From: Lachnospiraceae bacterium
Lineage (GTDB): Bacteria > Bacillota > Clostridia > Lachnospirales > Lachnospiraceae
DNA: 64,000 nt
Direction: 5' to 3'
NCBI GenBank assembly: GCA_030526405.1
Contig: JAUNCZ010000004.1
Coordinates: forward strand, 1-64,000
Part shown: piece by piece, positions 24,934 through 33,226 of the stretch
Layout of the letters: every line of letters starts with the position of its first letter
Numbering within the stretch: the first letter of the stretch is position 1
Position numbers and translations under genes: made by a program
Notes under the pieces: generated by a model
The model's database searches: none
Seen by the model: only the letters and a program-made list of their open reading frames with translations
Told to the model about the DNA's origin: nothing

Positions 24934-26103
24934 ATGATTAAAGCAGGAGAATTTTATTGTATCCATTGTGGAAAAGCACACAGTCTGAACCAGGTATTGT
25001 GGGCAGACCGTGAAAACCAGGTGGCCTTCAGCTTAAAAAGGGGTCGATTCGGTTACGAAGCAGATCAGTTGTATGGCCCTGGCCATATTGAAGACTTTGC
25101 CGTGAAAGAGGTCTGGACCCTGAATGGTTTTCCGAAATCTGTTTTGGTGGAGTATACCATCACCAAAGCGGGAAAAAGTGAGAAAAAGAGACGCAAGCTG
25201 GACAAAAGTGCCCGGGTATGCCCCGGCTGCTTTAACAGAAATCAGGGTGTGTGGAGAGGGCTTCTGCCGGATGCCGGATTTTATCCAAGCTATTTTATTG
25301 CTCTGGCAGGGGTTATGGAAACCGGGAAAACAGTGTTTCAGACAGCAGTGAGAAAGCAGGGCATCCTCTCCACTGCAAAAAACACGGAAATTCGATTTCT
25401 GAATGATTTTACAGCGGAGGAGAAAACGGTGGACGGAGTACTGAAAAAGGCTCCTCTGCCAACTCCTCTTGAAGGAGTACAGAGCACCTGTATCAGTGTC
25501 CGTTATCGGTACAGAGATCAGGCAAAGGTGTATCTGATCGATACGGCAGGTGAGCTGGGAATCTATGAAAACCATGAAAGCGAGAAGGCAGATCAGGCCA
25601 AGTATATCATCGCGGATCATTGTGATGGGCTGCTGGCCCTCTATGATCCGAGATATATGAAATCTCCTGAGCTTTCCAGCTACAAAAAGAAGAGGGAACC
25701 ATTGAAGGGTTCCATCAATCTGATTCTCAATGATGCAGCCCACAGAAAGCTGCCCATTACCATCATGATGTCAGGAGCGGATCGGCTGAAGGTGATTGCT
25801 CTGGAGAAGGCCGGTATCCACGACGAAGAGGGGAATCTGATCCTGTCTCCGGACTGTGAGCTTCTTAGAAATATGCCCTTCAGCAGAAGAAATATAATCA
25901 GACACTGCATTCTGGCAAGGGATGTTTTTGAAGCTGTTGGCATCAATACAAAGATCAGCGAGGAAACAGGGTGCTTTCTTGTAAGCTCAGGTCGGGATTC
26001 TGTGGTAAATGACGAGACAGTAATTTCCTATGAGTCAACCATGAATATTACCTATCCTGTTGCCTGGGTTCTCAATCAGCTGGGAATCATGGAGATCGAG
26101 TAA
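24934..26103 (+). CDS. Zinc-ribbon P-loop GTPase-like protein
   Basis: A 389-residue cytoplasmic protein. A split zinc ribbon is formed by Cys9/Cys12 and Cys96/Cys99 (CIHC, CPGC), with about 80 beta-rich residues between. From about residue 118 there is a P-loop domain: Walker A GVMETGKT at residues 126-133 and a DTAG switch motif at 203-206 (YLIDTAGE), as in TRAFAC-class GTPases. A clear NKxD motif is missing; MSGADR at about residue 280 occupies its place. The design resembles the zinc-ribbon 'double-GTPase' proteins described in bacterial conflict systems, an inference from motifs only. It lies 24 bases before the putative partner gene. Confidence 0.65.
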   Translation: MIKAGEFYCIHCGKAHSLNQVLWADRENQVAFSLKRGRFGYEADQLYGPGHIEDFAVKEVWTLNGFPKSVLVEYTITKAGKSEKKRRKLDKSARVCPGCFNRNQGVWRGLLPDAGFYPSYFIALAGVMETGKTVFQTAVRKQGILSTAKNTEIRFLNDFTAEEKTVDGVLKKAPLPTPLEGVQSTCISVRYRYRDQAKVYLIDTAGELGIYENHESEKADQAKYIIADHCDGLLALYDPRYMKSPELSSYKKKREPLKGSINLILNDAAHRKLPITIMMSGADRLKVIALEKAGIHDEEGNLILSPDCELLRNMPFSRRNIIRHCILARDVFEAVGINTKISEETGCFLVSSGRDSVVNDETVISYESTMNITYPVAWVLNQLGIMEIE

Positions 26104-26127
26104 AGAATACTGTAGGAGGAAAGAAAT

Positions 26128-27528
26128 ATGTTGTATGAGGTAATTTATACCAGATGGCAGGGAAGTCTGACAGAAAGTAACGTACCGGAACCCATCGGTG
26201 ATGTGGTAAAGCAGCTGTATCTGGAGAAACTCTCCGGAGGTGAAAATACCATCCTGTGGAGAAAAACAGGTTCCTTTTATGCACTGGTCTCCTGCAGAAA
26301 GATCTCCGATCCTGAAATCCAGAGCAGAACCTTTCCCCTGGTGATCGGCCTTCTGCTGGATGAGACAGAGGGGCGAAAGCTGATGCAGGATCCCACTGTT
26401 TTCAGCTTCTGTATCCATGTGTTGAGACGCATGAGTTATCACTGTGCCGAGGCACACCTGGAAGGAAATCAGATGAAATATGCATGTATTGCTGACTGGA
26501 TCGGAAGCACTGGAGTACAGGAGCTGGGGCAGGCTGCGGATTCAGAAGGGGAGTGCAGCAGAGAAGACCAGTGTCTTCTGCATGCATGTATCTTATCCGG
26601 TCTTTTGCAGGAAAAAAGGATCTATCTCCAACGGGATATTTCGCCGGAAATGCTGATTTCTGTGATTGCCGGGCTTCCTTTTGTGATGCAGGAACAGCTG
26701 TCCTTCAGTGTCCCATCTGGAGAAGTGCCGGAGGGGGAATGTATGCTCAATATTGTAAAGGGAAAAGAAAGGGCCTGTTTATCCGCTGACGGTTATGCAG
26801 TCAACGTGGAGAGAGTTGTGGTGGAAGGAAGAGACAGCTTTGAGAAACCGGTGAACATGGCAGCAAAGGAATTATGCTATGTCCGGGAAGACGAAGGATA
26901 TCGGGAGTATCTGGAACAGTATTCTCTTCAGAACCTTTATAAGAAACTGGGATTTATCAACCGATGCAGAGGTATCAACAATTCCGCAATAGGCGGAACC
27001 TCCATTGCAGAACAACGTACATTTATCTGGAACAACAGGAAACAGATAGAGAAAATCCTGTCCTTTATTGACAGTAAGGGGATCGCCGATGAGATGCAGC
27101 GGTATCTGGAAACGGATCCGGAGAGTGAAGTGCTTCCGGAGATGGAAAAAACAGATCCGGCAGAAGCCCCTTTGGAGGAGGGCTGTGAAGCTGTTGTTAA
27201 GGCTGTAAAGAGGAAAGAAACCGGTACAGGGAGAAGACGGGCTGAAAAAGGGCAGCGCCCCTCCTTTTATCTGCTGACTTTTCTGATTTCAGCCCTGGTT
27301 TCAGGTTTGCTTTTGACAGAGGTCTGCAGCTTTGGAACAGTGAAAACACTCTGCATTAAACTGGTGGCAGAGCCAAAACAGCTTGCTGTTACAGTGTTTC
27401 TGCAGGTGATGGTATTTTCTGCGTATCATCTGATGGAAAACAGGAGGAAGAAAAAGGATGATGTATGTACTTTTGAGTGTCCTTATCATTGCCATACTGA
27501 TGGGGACCATACCGACAGTAAAGAATGA
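26128..27528 (+). CDS. Putative GTPase-associated protein with C-terminal membrane anchor
   Basis: A 466-residue protein. The N-terminal half opens with MLYEVIYTRWQG, then a block ending in SFYALVSCRKISDP; this is reminiscent of GAP1-N domains that accompany TRAFAC GTPases, although the similarity is weak. A middle helical region lacks known motifs. An acidic/basic linker (about residues 330-380) leads to two membrane helices at about 387-408 and 420-440 and a Cys/His-rich tail. A TAGGAGGAAAG site precedes the ATG. The gene order GTPase-like then this protein supports a paired function, probably at the membrane. Confidence 0.5.
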   Translation: MLYEVIYTRWQGSLTESNVPEPIGDVVKQLYLEKLSGGENTILWRKTGSFYALVSCRKISDPEIQSRTFPLVIGLLLDETEGRKLMQDPTVFSFCIHVLRRMSYHCAEAHLEGNQMKYACIADWIGSTGVQELGQAADSEGECSREDQCLLHACILSGLLQEKRIYLQRDISPEMLISVIAGLPFVMQEQLSFSVPSGEVPEGECMLNIVKGKERACLSADGYAVNVERVVVEGRDSFEKPVNMAAKELCYVREDEGYREYLEQYSLQNLYKKLGFINRCRGINNSAIGGTSIAEQRTFIWNNRKQIEKILSFIDSKGIADEMQRYLETDPESEVLPEMEKTDPAEAPLEEGCEAVVKAVKRKETGTGRRRAEKGQRPSFYLLTFLISALVSGLLLTEVCSFGTVKTLCIKLVAEPKQLAVTVFLQVMVFSAYHLMENRRKKKDDVCTFECPYHCHTDGDHTDSKE

Positions 27529-27883
27529 TGGGACAGAGGCTCTTCTGAGGGATGCCTGCGGAGGCAGATATCCGCTGTTCTTTCAGACCACCTTCGGCAC
27601 AGGGAAAGAAGTGGATCATCGGCTCCATGCACCGGATTATCGGGAGGATAAGGAGTTTCAGAAACAGTACGCAGCAGAGCCTCTTTTTGAGATAGATCAG
27701 ATAGAGGGCACCTGTTATCTGCGGAACCTGGGGGATCCGGGAGTAGTACTCCATGTGATCCGGGGAAACAGCAGCTTTCAGGTGGGAGAAGAGCCGGAAC
27801 CCCTGTATCCGGGGACAGAAATCATAGTCTGTCTGGATGAGATCTATGAATTTCATTTCTGGTTTGAATGGAATGCTTCATAA
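27458..27883 (+). CDS. Membrane-anchored FHA-like small protein
   Basis: A 141-residue protein with an N-terminal membrane helix (residues 2-18). The C-terminal 70 residues read like a degenerate FHA domain: a LRNLGDPG block, then VIRGNSSFQVGE, LYPGTEIIVCLDEIYEF and a final aromatic strand. FHA domains bind phosphothreonine, but the conserved Arg/Ser pair is not clearly present. It overlaps the preceding gene by 71 bases in another frame and has a GGAGG site inside that gene. It is probably the last gene of the FtsW-PBP operon. A kinase gene would be expected in such systems and is not in this window. Confidence 0.55.
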   Translation: MMYVLLSVLIIAILMGTIPTVKNDGTEALLRDACGGRYPLFFQTTFGTGKEVDHRLHAPDYREDKEFQKQYAAEPLFEIDQIEGTCYLRNLGDPGVVLHVIRGNSSFQVGEEPEPLYPGTEIIVCLDEIYEFHFWFEWNAS

Positions 27884-27928
27884 GACAGAAAGAAGCACAC
27901 AGACAGTACTGCTTCAGTCAAAGAATAT

Positions 27929-27958
27929 TTGGAAGTAAAAAGCAGATAGGGGTATAAT
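27929..27958 (+). promoter_or_regulatory. Promoter of the MYG1-cas operon
   Basis: TTGGAA and a perfect TATAAT are 18 bases apart, 57 bases before the MYG1-like gene. No other clear promoter was seen before cas6, so this one probably drives the whole CRISPR operon. Confidence 0.7.
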
Positions 27959-28014
27959 AATCACAGGTAAAAGTCCTCTGACAGAGGAACTGATTTTACA
28001 AGAAAGGAAAAAAT

Positions 28015-28845
28015 ATGACAACAGAATTTACATACAAAACAGCCTTTACCCACGGAGGAAAATTTCATGCGGATGATGTGTTTTCCACCGCCCTCCTCAG
28101 AATACTGAACCCGGATATCGAGATTATCAGGGGCTTTCAGATTCCGGAGGGATTTGACGGCATTGTCTATGACATCGGAATGGGAGAATTTGATCATCAT
28201 CAGAAGGAGAAACGGATCCGTACAAATGGGATTCCCTATGCAGCCTTCGGCCTTCTCTGGGAGCGATACGGTTGCCTTTTGCTGGAGGAAGAGCAGGCCA
28301 GAAAGCTGGAAAACAACCTGGTGGAGCCCATTGACCGCTCTGATAATTCACCGGAAGCAAATCCCCTTTCCGACGCCATCGGATGGATGAATCCCTCCTA
28401 TGACGAAACTGAAAAGACAGAGGAATGCTTCTGGAGAGCAGTGGAGATGGCAAAACAGATGCTTGAGGCAGGAATCCATAAGCTGAAAAAGGCGGCTCAG
28501 GCAGTGAATACTGTAAAGGCAGCCATAGAGAAAAGTGATGGAAAAACCCTGATTCTGGAGAGCTTCTGTCCCTGGAGAGATGCAGTGAAGGAAACCACCA
28601 TCGATTTTGTGATCTTCCCATCCCAGAGAGGCGGATATAACGTCTGCTCCGTTCCATCGGATCAGGAGTCAGGAGAGCAGAAGATACGATTTCCGGAACG
28701 TCTGGGCGGCATTACCCAGGAAGAACTGGAGAAGGAGACAGGGATCCCTGGATTTCGGTTCTGTCATCCGGGAGGATTTATCTGCGCAGCGGACACCCTT
28801 GAGACAGCAGTTGCAATAGCGGAGTGGACAAGAAGCAATGGATAA
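28015..28845 (+). CDS. MYG1-family (DHH-type) phosphoesterase leading the CRISPR operon
   Basis: A 276-residue cytoplasmic protein matching the MYG1/UPF0160 family. The metal-binding blocks are visible: THGGKFHADD (HADD at residues 18-21) and EFDHH (59-62). MYG1 relatives are metal-dependent 3'-5' exonucleases of the DHH class acting on RNA. An AAGAAAGG site precedes the ATG. Its last 8 bases overlap the cas6 start, so the two are translationally coupled. It may be an ordinary housekeeping gene that became the first gene of the operon, or it may help clear short RNAs or linear oligoadenylates made during type III signalling. Confidence 0.8.
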   Translation: MTTEFTYKTAFTHGGKFHADDVFSTALLRILNPDIEIIRGFQIPEGFDGIVYDIGMGEFDHHQKEKRIRTNGIPYAAFGLLWERYGCLLLEEEQARKLENNLVEPIDRSDNSPEANPLSDAIGWMNPSYDETEKTEECFWRAVEMAKQMLEAGIHKLKKAAQAVNTVKAAIEKSDGKTLILESFCPWRDAVKETTIDFVIFPSQRGGYNVCSVPSDQESGEQKIRFPERLGGITQEELEKETGIPGFRFCHPGGFICAADTLETAVAIAEWTRSNG

Positions 28846-29809
28846 CAGAGAACTGACAGAGAAGTGCCTGCATATCCGATACACAAAATTATACTTTGAA
28901 CTGACCTTTCCGGAGGACTGTGTGCTTCCTGCCTTTAAATCCTCCGCCCTTCGGGGAGGAATGGGGGAGATGCTGCTTCGGGCCAACTGTGTCAGGGACA
29001 GGGACTGTGACCACTGTGATTTTTGTTCGGAATGTATTGTACAGAGAACCATGTATTCCCAGTTCAGGGAGAAGCCGGCATTTATCACCAGTGGAGACAG
29101 TGTGGGATATGTTCTGAACTGCGAGGATTACAGAGAGGAATATACAGCGGGAAGTACACTGGATTTTACACTGACCCTGTTTGGCTCCACCATCGTATAT
29201 TTCAACCAGTATATACAGGCGTTGTACGCACTGGGGGCAAGTGGTCTGGGGAAAGAGAAAGCAAGATTTTATATCAGCAACGTGTACAATTCCCAGAGAA
29301 AAAAGATTCTGGACGGAAACACGGTATACATGGGGAATTACAGGATTGAAACCGTGGCAGAGTATGTGCACAGGAGAATGGACAGACTAAGCGGCAGCAG
29401 AGGTCCCTGGGAACTGCGGTTTTCCACACCGCTGACTCAGAAATATCAGGGAGTATTTCTGAAGGAATTCGATATGGAGGCCATCGTAAAATCCATCCAG
29501 AGAAGAATCCTGATTCTGGATGCCTTTGAGGGCTTTGACGGGGAGGTATTTTACAGAATGGAGCTGCCGGCCCCGGAGATACAGGACCAGCAGGTAAGAC
29601 CGATTTCCGTAAAGCGTTATTCCAACAGAAAACACAGCTCCATGCCGTTGTCCGGCATAAAGGGAAGTATATTTCTGGATGAGATTCCAGAATCCCTCCT
29701 TCCGGTGCTTCTGGCAGGAGAATTGCTGCATATCGGAAAAAATACAAGCTTTGGCTATGGGGGATACAGGCTGCAGCAGGCAGGAACAAGAGAAAAAGGG
29801 AGAGAGTAG
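28838..29809 (+). CDS. cas6: CRISPR pre-crRNA endoribonuclease Cas6
   Basis: A 323-residue RAMP protein of the Cas6 class with the PAFKSSALRGGMGEMLL opening block and the glycine-rich RNA-binding loop GKNTSFGYGGYRL at residues 300-312 near the C-terminus. A Cys cluster (residues 51, 57, 60, 63 and 66) is the zinc-binding insertion seen in this Cas6 subgroup. It should cut the array transcript within each repeat, leaving an 8-base 5' handle. It overlaps the MYG1-like gene and lies 3 bases before the CARF-HEPN gene. Confidence 0.9.
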   Translation: MDNRELTEKCLHIRYTKLYFELTFPEDCVLPAFKSSALRGGMGEMLLRANCVRDRDCDHCDFCSECIVQRTMYSQFREKPAFITSGDSVGYVLNCEDYREEYTAGSTLDFTLTLFGSTIVYFNQYIQALYALGASGLGKEKARFYISNVYNSQRKKILDGNTVYMGNYRIETVAEYVHRRMDRLSGSRGPWELRFSTPLTQKYQGVFLKEFDMEAIVKSIQRRILILDAFEGFDGEVFYRMELPAPEIQDQQVRPISVKRYSNRKHSSMPLSGIKGSIFLDEIPESLLPVLLAGELLHIGKNTSFGYGGYRLQQAGTREKGRE

Positions 29810-29812
29810 AGA

Positions 29813-31312
29813 ATGGACAGAAAGGATGCATTGACAGGAACTCCGGAGGAGGCAGCAGAGAGAATTGAAAATGAAGCTGAGATTCATGTGCAGGAGCCCC
29901 AGAGGGCAGAGAATCCCCACATGGATGTTATGTTGCTGGCTATGAGTACATTTCCTGGCACCCTTCGCGCCACTGTATTTACAGGAAGTGATGGCAAGAA
30001 CGGAGAGATACAGGTGATTGGCCGTTCGCAGCTGGATCCTGTTCCAAAATATGTGGCAGAGCTGTTAAAAAGGGAGCAGGAGTGTCTGGATAAGATCATC
30101 ATCCTGGCAACAGAGGATACAAGAAAAGAGAAGGAGATTACAACACCTGAGGGTAAAACAGAAATCATCTCACCGGTGGAATATTTTAAAAATCAGATCA
30201 GAGGGTATCTGAATCCGGAGGGGATTGAGGACAGAGAAGCCTTTGACAGCAAGCGCTTTCTTGTGGTGGAAGCACAGGAGAGTAATCCGGCTGAAGGGAT
30301 TGGTGAGATTCTGAGGATTCTTCGTGCAGAAACAGGGGCGCCTCTTCGTCTTCATATGGCTATGAACGGAGGCCTGCGAGGTGTGCAGCGTATTCTGGAG
30401 GCCATGATCGTCCTTCTGAAAACAGAGAATATTATGGTCAGCGGAGCCTACAGCATTGAGATGGGGAAAAACCGTATTATCGATGAGACAGAACGTTTGA
30501 AAATCTTTGATTTCGTGTCCGGCATGAATGAATTTTATTATGACGGCCGTGTCAATGCCCTTTCCCCCTATCTGAAGGAGGACAATTCCCTGGTCAACGC
30601 CATCAAAAAGGTGTCAGAGGGTATCGGCTGGTGTAATGTAAGAGAATTCGAGGAGGGATTGCAGGAGCTGGGAAGATTTTATCGCAGCAACCAGACACAG
30701 AATGATCCCTACCTGAAGCTGTTCCGGGACACCATAAAAAAGGATTATGAGGAGCTGTTGAATCCCCAAATCTCTGTATTGGATGAGATTAAGTGGTGCA
30801 GAAAGAAGGGCTTTTATCAGCAGGCTCTTACCTTGCTGGAAGCACGTATGTCGAAGACCCTGATTGAAAAAGGAGTACTGATTCCTTCGGGGAAAAAATA
30901 TTACACAGTGAAGGGGCAGGAAATCACAGACAATGAGCTGTTTAACGGACTTATCCATGTGATAAGCAAAAGGAAGCTAAGTGCGGTTGATTTTAACAGA
31001 ATGACCGAGAAGGATTACAGAAACTATCTTACATTTGCAAATCGTCGTGGATGTGAGGTGAATCAGGCCTTTCATTTTTCCGGGTATAAGGTCACAGCGG
31101 AAAAGGGCAGTTTGAAAACCTCTGTGGATACGCCATTTACAGCAAAAAAACATCATGCTTTGATCCGGTTTCTGTTTTTACATAAGACATTAAAAGATAT
31201 TCGCAACAAAATGAATCACGCCGATGAAAGCTTCAGGTACAGGAAGGAACAGATTGATCTGGCACTGGATTTCTATATTGCCTGGGCGGAGCAGTTAACA
31301 GGTAAAGAGTGA
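29813..31312 (+). CDS. CARF-HEPN ribonuclease (Csx1/Csm6-like, TM1812-type)
   Basis: A 499-residue protein. Residues about 36-250 form a CARF (Rossmann-like) sensor, with MLLAMSTFPGTLR as the first strand and loop and NGGLRG (185-190) as the second ligand-binding block, of the kind seen in TM1812-type proteins. The C-terminal part is a helical HEPN domain with the catalytic RxxxxH motif at Arg464-His469 (RNKMNH). Such proteins are switched on by cyclic oligoadenylate made by Cas10 and then cut RNA unspecifically. An N-terminal 35-residue acidic extension is unusual. The stop overlaps the next reading frame start region. Confidence 0.85.
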   Translation: MDRKDALTGTPEEAAERIENEAEIHVQEPQRAENPHMDVMLLAMSTFPGTLRATVFTGSDGKNGEIQVIGRSQLDPVPKYVAELLKREQECLDKIIILATEDTRKEKEITTPEGKTEIISPVEYFKNQIRGYLNPEGIEDREAFDSKRFLVVEAQESNPAEGIGEILRILRAETGAPLRLHMAMNGGLRGVQRILEAMIVLLKTENIMVSGAYSIEMGKNRIIDETERLKIFDFVSGMNEFYYDGRVNALSPYLKEDNSLVNAIKKVSEGIGWCNVREFEEGLQELGRFYRSNQTQNDPYLKLFRDTIKKDYEELLNPQISVLDEIKWCRKKGFYQQALTLLEARMSKTLIEKGVLIPSGKKYYTVKGQEITDNELFNGLIHVISKRKLSAVDFNRMTEKDYRNYLTFANRRGCEVNQAFHFSGYKVTAEKGSLKTSVDTPFTAKKHHALIRFLFLHKTLKDIRNKMNHADESFRYRKEQIDLALDFYIAWAEQLTGKE

Positions 31313-31341
31313 CAGGACTACAGATAAAGGAGAATATTGTG

Positions 31342-31953
31342 ATGAACAGGACATTTATTACATCCATTTCAATTCAGCCAACGGGAATGCTTAAGCGGGT
31401 CCTGTACCAGCCCATGGAGTTTCAGCTGACAAAAAACAGAGAGACCAGCTTTCCCATCCTTCCCATTATTGCAGAGTACATGGAAGGGAATCCGGAAGAG
31501 AATACAATTATTGCAATTATCCCTGACAATGTGAATGCAATGGAGAACTACAGCATTTTTAAGGAGGAACTGGCTCGGCTGGGAATTTCAAAGAAGCAGA
31601 TTCTGGAGATTGACTGTGCAAAGAACCAGGGAAAAAGGGGTAGCATTACCATGCTGCTGGAGCTTTTGGAGAAGATTCCGGAGGATTCCTGCATTTATAC
31701 GGATATCACCTACAATACAAAAACCATGTCTGCAATGGTGATTTACGCAATGCAGTTCATTGAAAAAATTAAAAACACAGAGGTGGAGGGAATCTACTAC
31801 GGAGAACTCACAAGGGACAGAGAAGGAAAACCCACAGGAATGTTCCTGTATGATATCACCATATTCAAGCACTTTTCCGATATTTTTGAACAGCTTCAGA
31901 TTCTGGGGGCAACAGATATCACCGGATCACTGAAAAAACTGATTGAAGAGTAA
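31342..31953 (+). CDS. CARF-domain-only protein
   Basis: A 203-residue protein that is a single Rossmann-like domain. TFITSISIQPTGMLKR opens it, ENTIIAIIPDN is a second strand, and DITYNTKTM at residues 121-129 corresponds to the DxTxxxR-type block of TM1812-class CARF domains. VEGIYYGE follows as the next strand. There is no HEPN, nuclease or other effector domain. The ATG at 31342 follows AAAGGAGA; the GTG at 31309 overlapping the previous stop is less likely. A CARF-only protein could be a ring nuclease that removes cyclic oligoadenylate, a partner of the CARF-HEPN nuclease, or a decoy. Confidence 0.7.
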   Translation: MNRTFITSISIQPTGMLKRVLYQPMEFQLTKNRETSFPILPIIAEYMEGNPEENTIIAIIPDNVNAMENYSIFKEELARLGISKKQILEIDCAKNQGKRGSITMLLELLEKIPEDSCIYTDITYNTKTMSAMVIYAMQFIEKIKNTEVEGIYYGELTRDREGKPTGMFLYDITIFKHFSDIFEQLQILGATDITGSLKKLIEE

Positions 31954-31993
31954 GGCTGTGGAGCACAGGCTCCGGAGAATGGAGAAGAGATCT

Positions 31994-33226
31994 ATGAAGA
32001 AAGAATATGGTGTCTTGTTTGATCAGCGGTATCAGCCACTTCTGAAGAAACTGGCGCAGATGGATGCTGATTTTGGCAAGCGAAAAGCATATATAGAAGA
32101 GCAGTGGGGCTATACAAAATTTGTAAAGGAGGTTCTGCAGGCAGTCCGCAGCGATTATTATCAGGCACTGGAGCGCACACAGGAGAAATGGCAGAGCCTG
32201 TCCGATCAGAAGCGGGGAATAGAAAAAATCGAAGAAAAGGCGGATACCTTTGATGGACTGGCTTTTATGGAGGCGGTGCAGGAAGCAGTAACAAGGTACA
32301 GAGATCAGGAGACGGAGGATGGTTTCCGAAAACTGACAGGTTTTCTCTTTGATCGCAAACAAAACACTTCCACTGCCACTGAGCAGTTTCAAAGAAAAAA
32401 CGGCGGGATAAATATCCTCAAACCGGAAAATGAATCCTACAACGGAGAAGAGGATAAGAAGCGTGCTGTTCATAATAAGAAGACAGTTGCTCTTTTGAAA
32501 CTGGCACGATCAGGAAAGGATTTTCTTGAAAAACTGGATTCTGAGGGTGTTCTGTCTGACGAAGAGAGGAAAACAAAATTACTGGGGTATCTTCTGGATA
32601 ATAAAGGTTCTTTCAGTAAGAAGGATGTGGAGACTGCCCTTGCATTGGTGGATCATCTGGATCTGCTGATGACCAGCCTGGACAAAAGCTATGAGGATGA
32701 AGAGGGAGATGGCGTATCAATAGGTGAGTTTCTGGCAGACTCCCATGATCCCTATGCGTCCCTGTTCAGTGAACATGGAGAGGGGCTTGTAACTGTTATA
32801 AAGGCATGGAATCAGTTAAGAGCAGCTTCAAAGCTGAAGGCAATGATGTATTACCGATGCTTTCTTTCCAGAAATATTCTGCAGGGGCTGAAAACAGAGG
32901 AGACAGAGGAGGGAAAAAGAAAGAAATTTGAAGAATTGCCCGCCGGTGATGGGGAAATATATGAATTGCTGTTGCCCCATGAGACGTATTTATGGGAGAA
33001 CATGCTTCACAGAACCTATGTGAACAGTGCCTATGAGCAGAATCCCTCTGATTTATGGGAAGTATATGAATGGTTTCTTCTGGAAAGTTTTCAGTTTTCC
33101 GATGAAGAAATCAGAAGGGTTCTTGGTCTGCAGAAGGGGTCTGTTTCGAAGAACAGACGCAAATTTGAGGAAGCATTTTTACAGGCAGTGGAAATCTGCA
33201 AAAATCTGGAAGGGAGTCTGGAATGA
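31994..33226 (+). CDS. Unrecognised helical protein with a C-terminal helix-turn-helix, within the CRISPR operon
   Basis: A 410-residue, highly charged and largely helical protein. The N-terminal 120 residues look like a coiled coil (QMDADFGKRKAYIEEQWG, TQEKWQSLSDQKRGIEKIEE). An acidic, Lys-rich middle follows. The last 50 residues contain FSDEEIRRVLGLQKGSVSKN, a pattern close to sigma-70 region 4 or a related helix-turn-helix. I recognise no family. A GGAG site lies 9 bases before the ATG at 31994. It sits between the CARF protein and cas10, whose start it overlaps by 4 bases, so it is coexpressed with the complex. It may be a transcription regulator of the locus, a sigma-like output factor, or a structural subunit. 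Confidence 0.6.
   Translation: MKKEYGVLFDQRYQPLLKKLAQMDADFGKRKAYIEEQWGYTKFVKEVLQAVRSDYYQALERTQEKWQSLSDQKRGIEKIEEKADTFDGLAFMEAVQEAVTRYRDQETEDGFRKLTGFLFDRKQNTSTATEQFQRKNGGINILKPENESYNGEEDKKRAVHNKKTVALLKLARSGKDFLEKLDSEGVLSDEERKTKLLGYLLDNKGSFSKKDVETALALVDHLDLLMTSLDKSYEDEEGDGVSIGEFLADSHDPYASLFSEHGEGLVTVIKAWNQLRAASKLKAMMYYRCFLSRNILQGLKTEETEEGKRKKFEELPAGDGEIYELLLPHETYLWENMLHRTYVNSAYEQNPSDLWEVYEWFLLESFQFSDEEIRRVLGLQKGSVSKNRRKFEEAFLQAVEICKNLEGSLE

Noticed and set aside
28838..29809. Possibility that this is a type I cas6 of a separate system
   Set aside because: No cas3, cas8 or other type I gene is present, and the gene lies in one operon with type III subunits.
29274..29920. Minus-strand frames opposite cas6 and the CARF-HEPN gene
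   Set aside because: They are shadows of real genes with no ribosome sites or family features.
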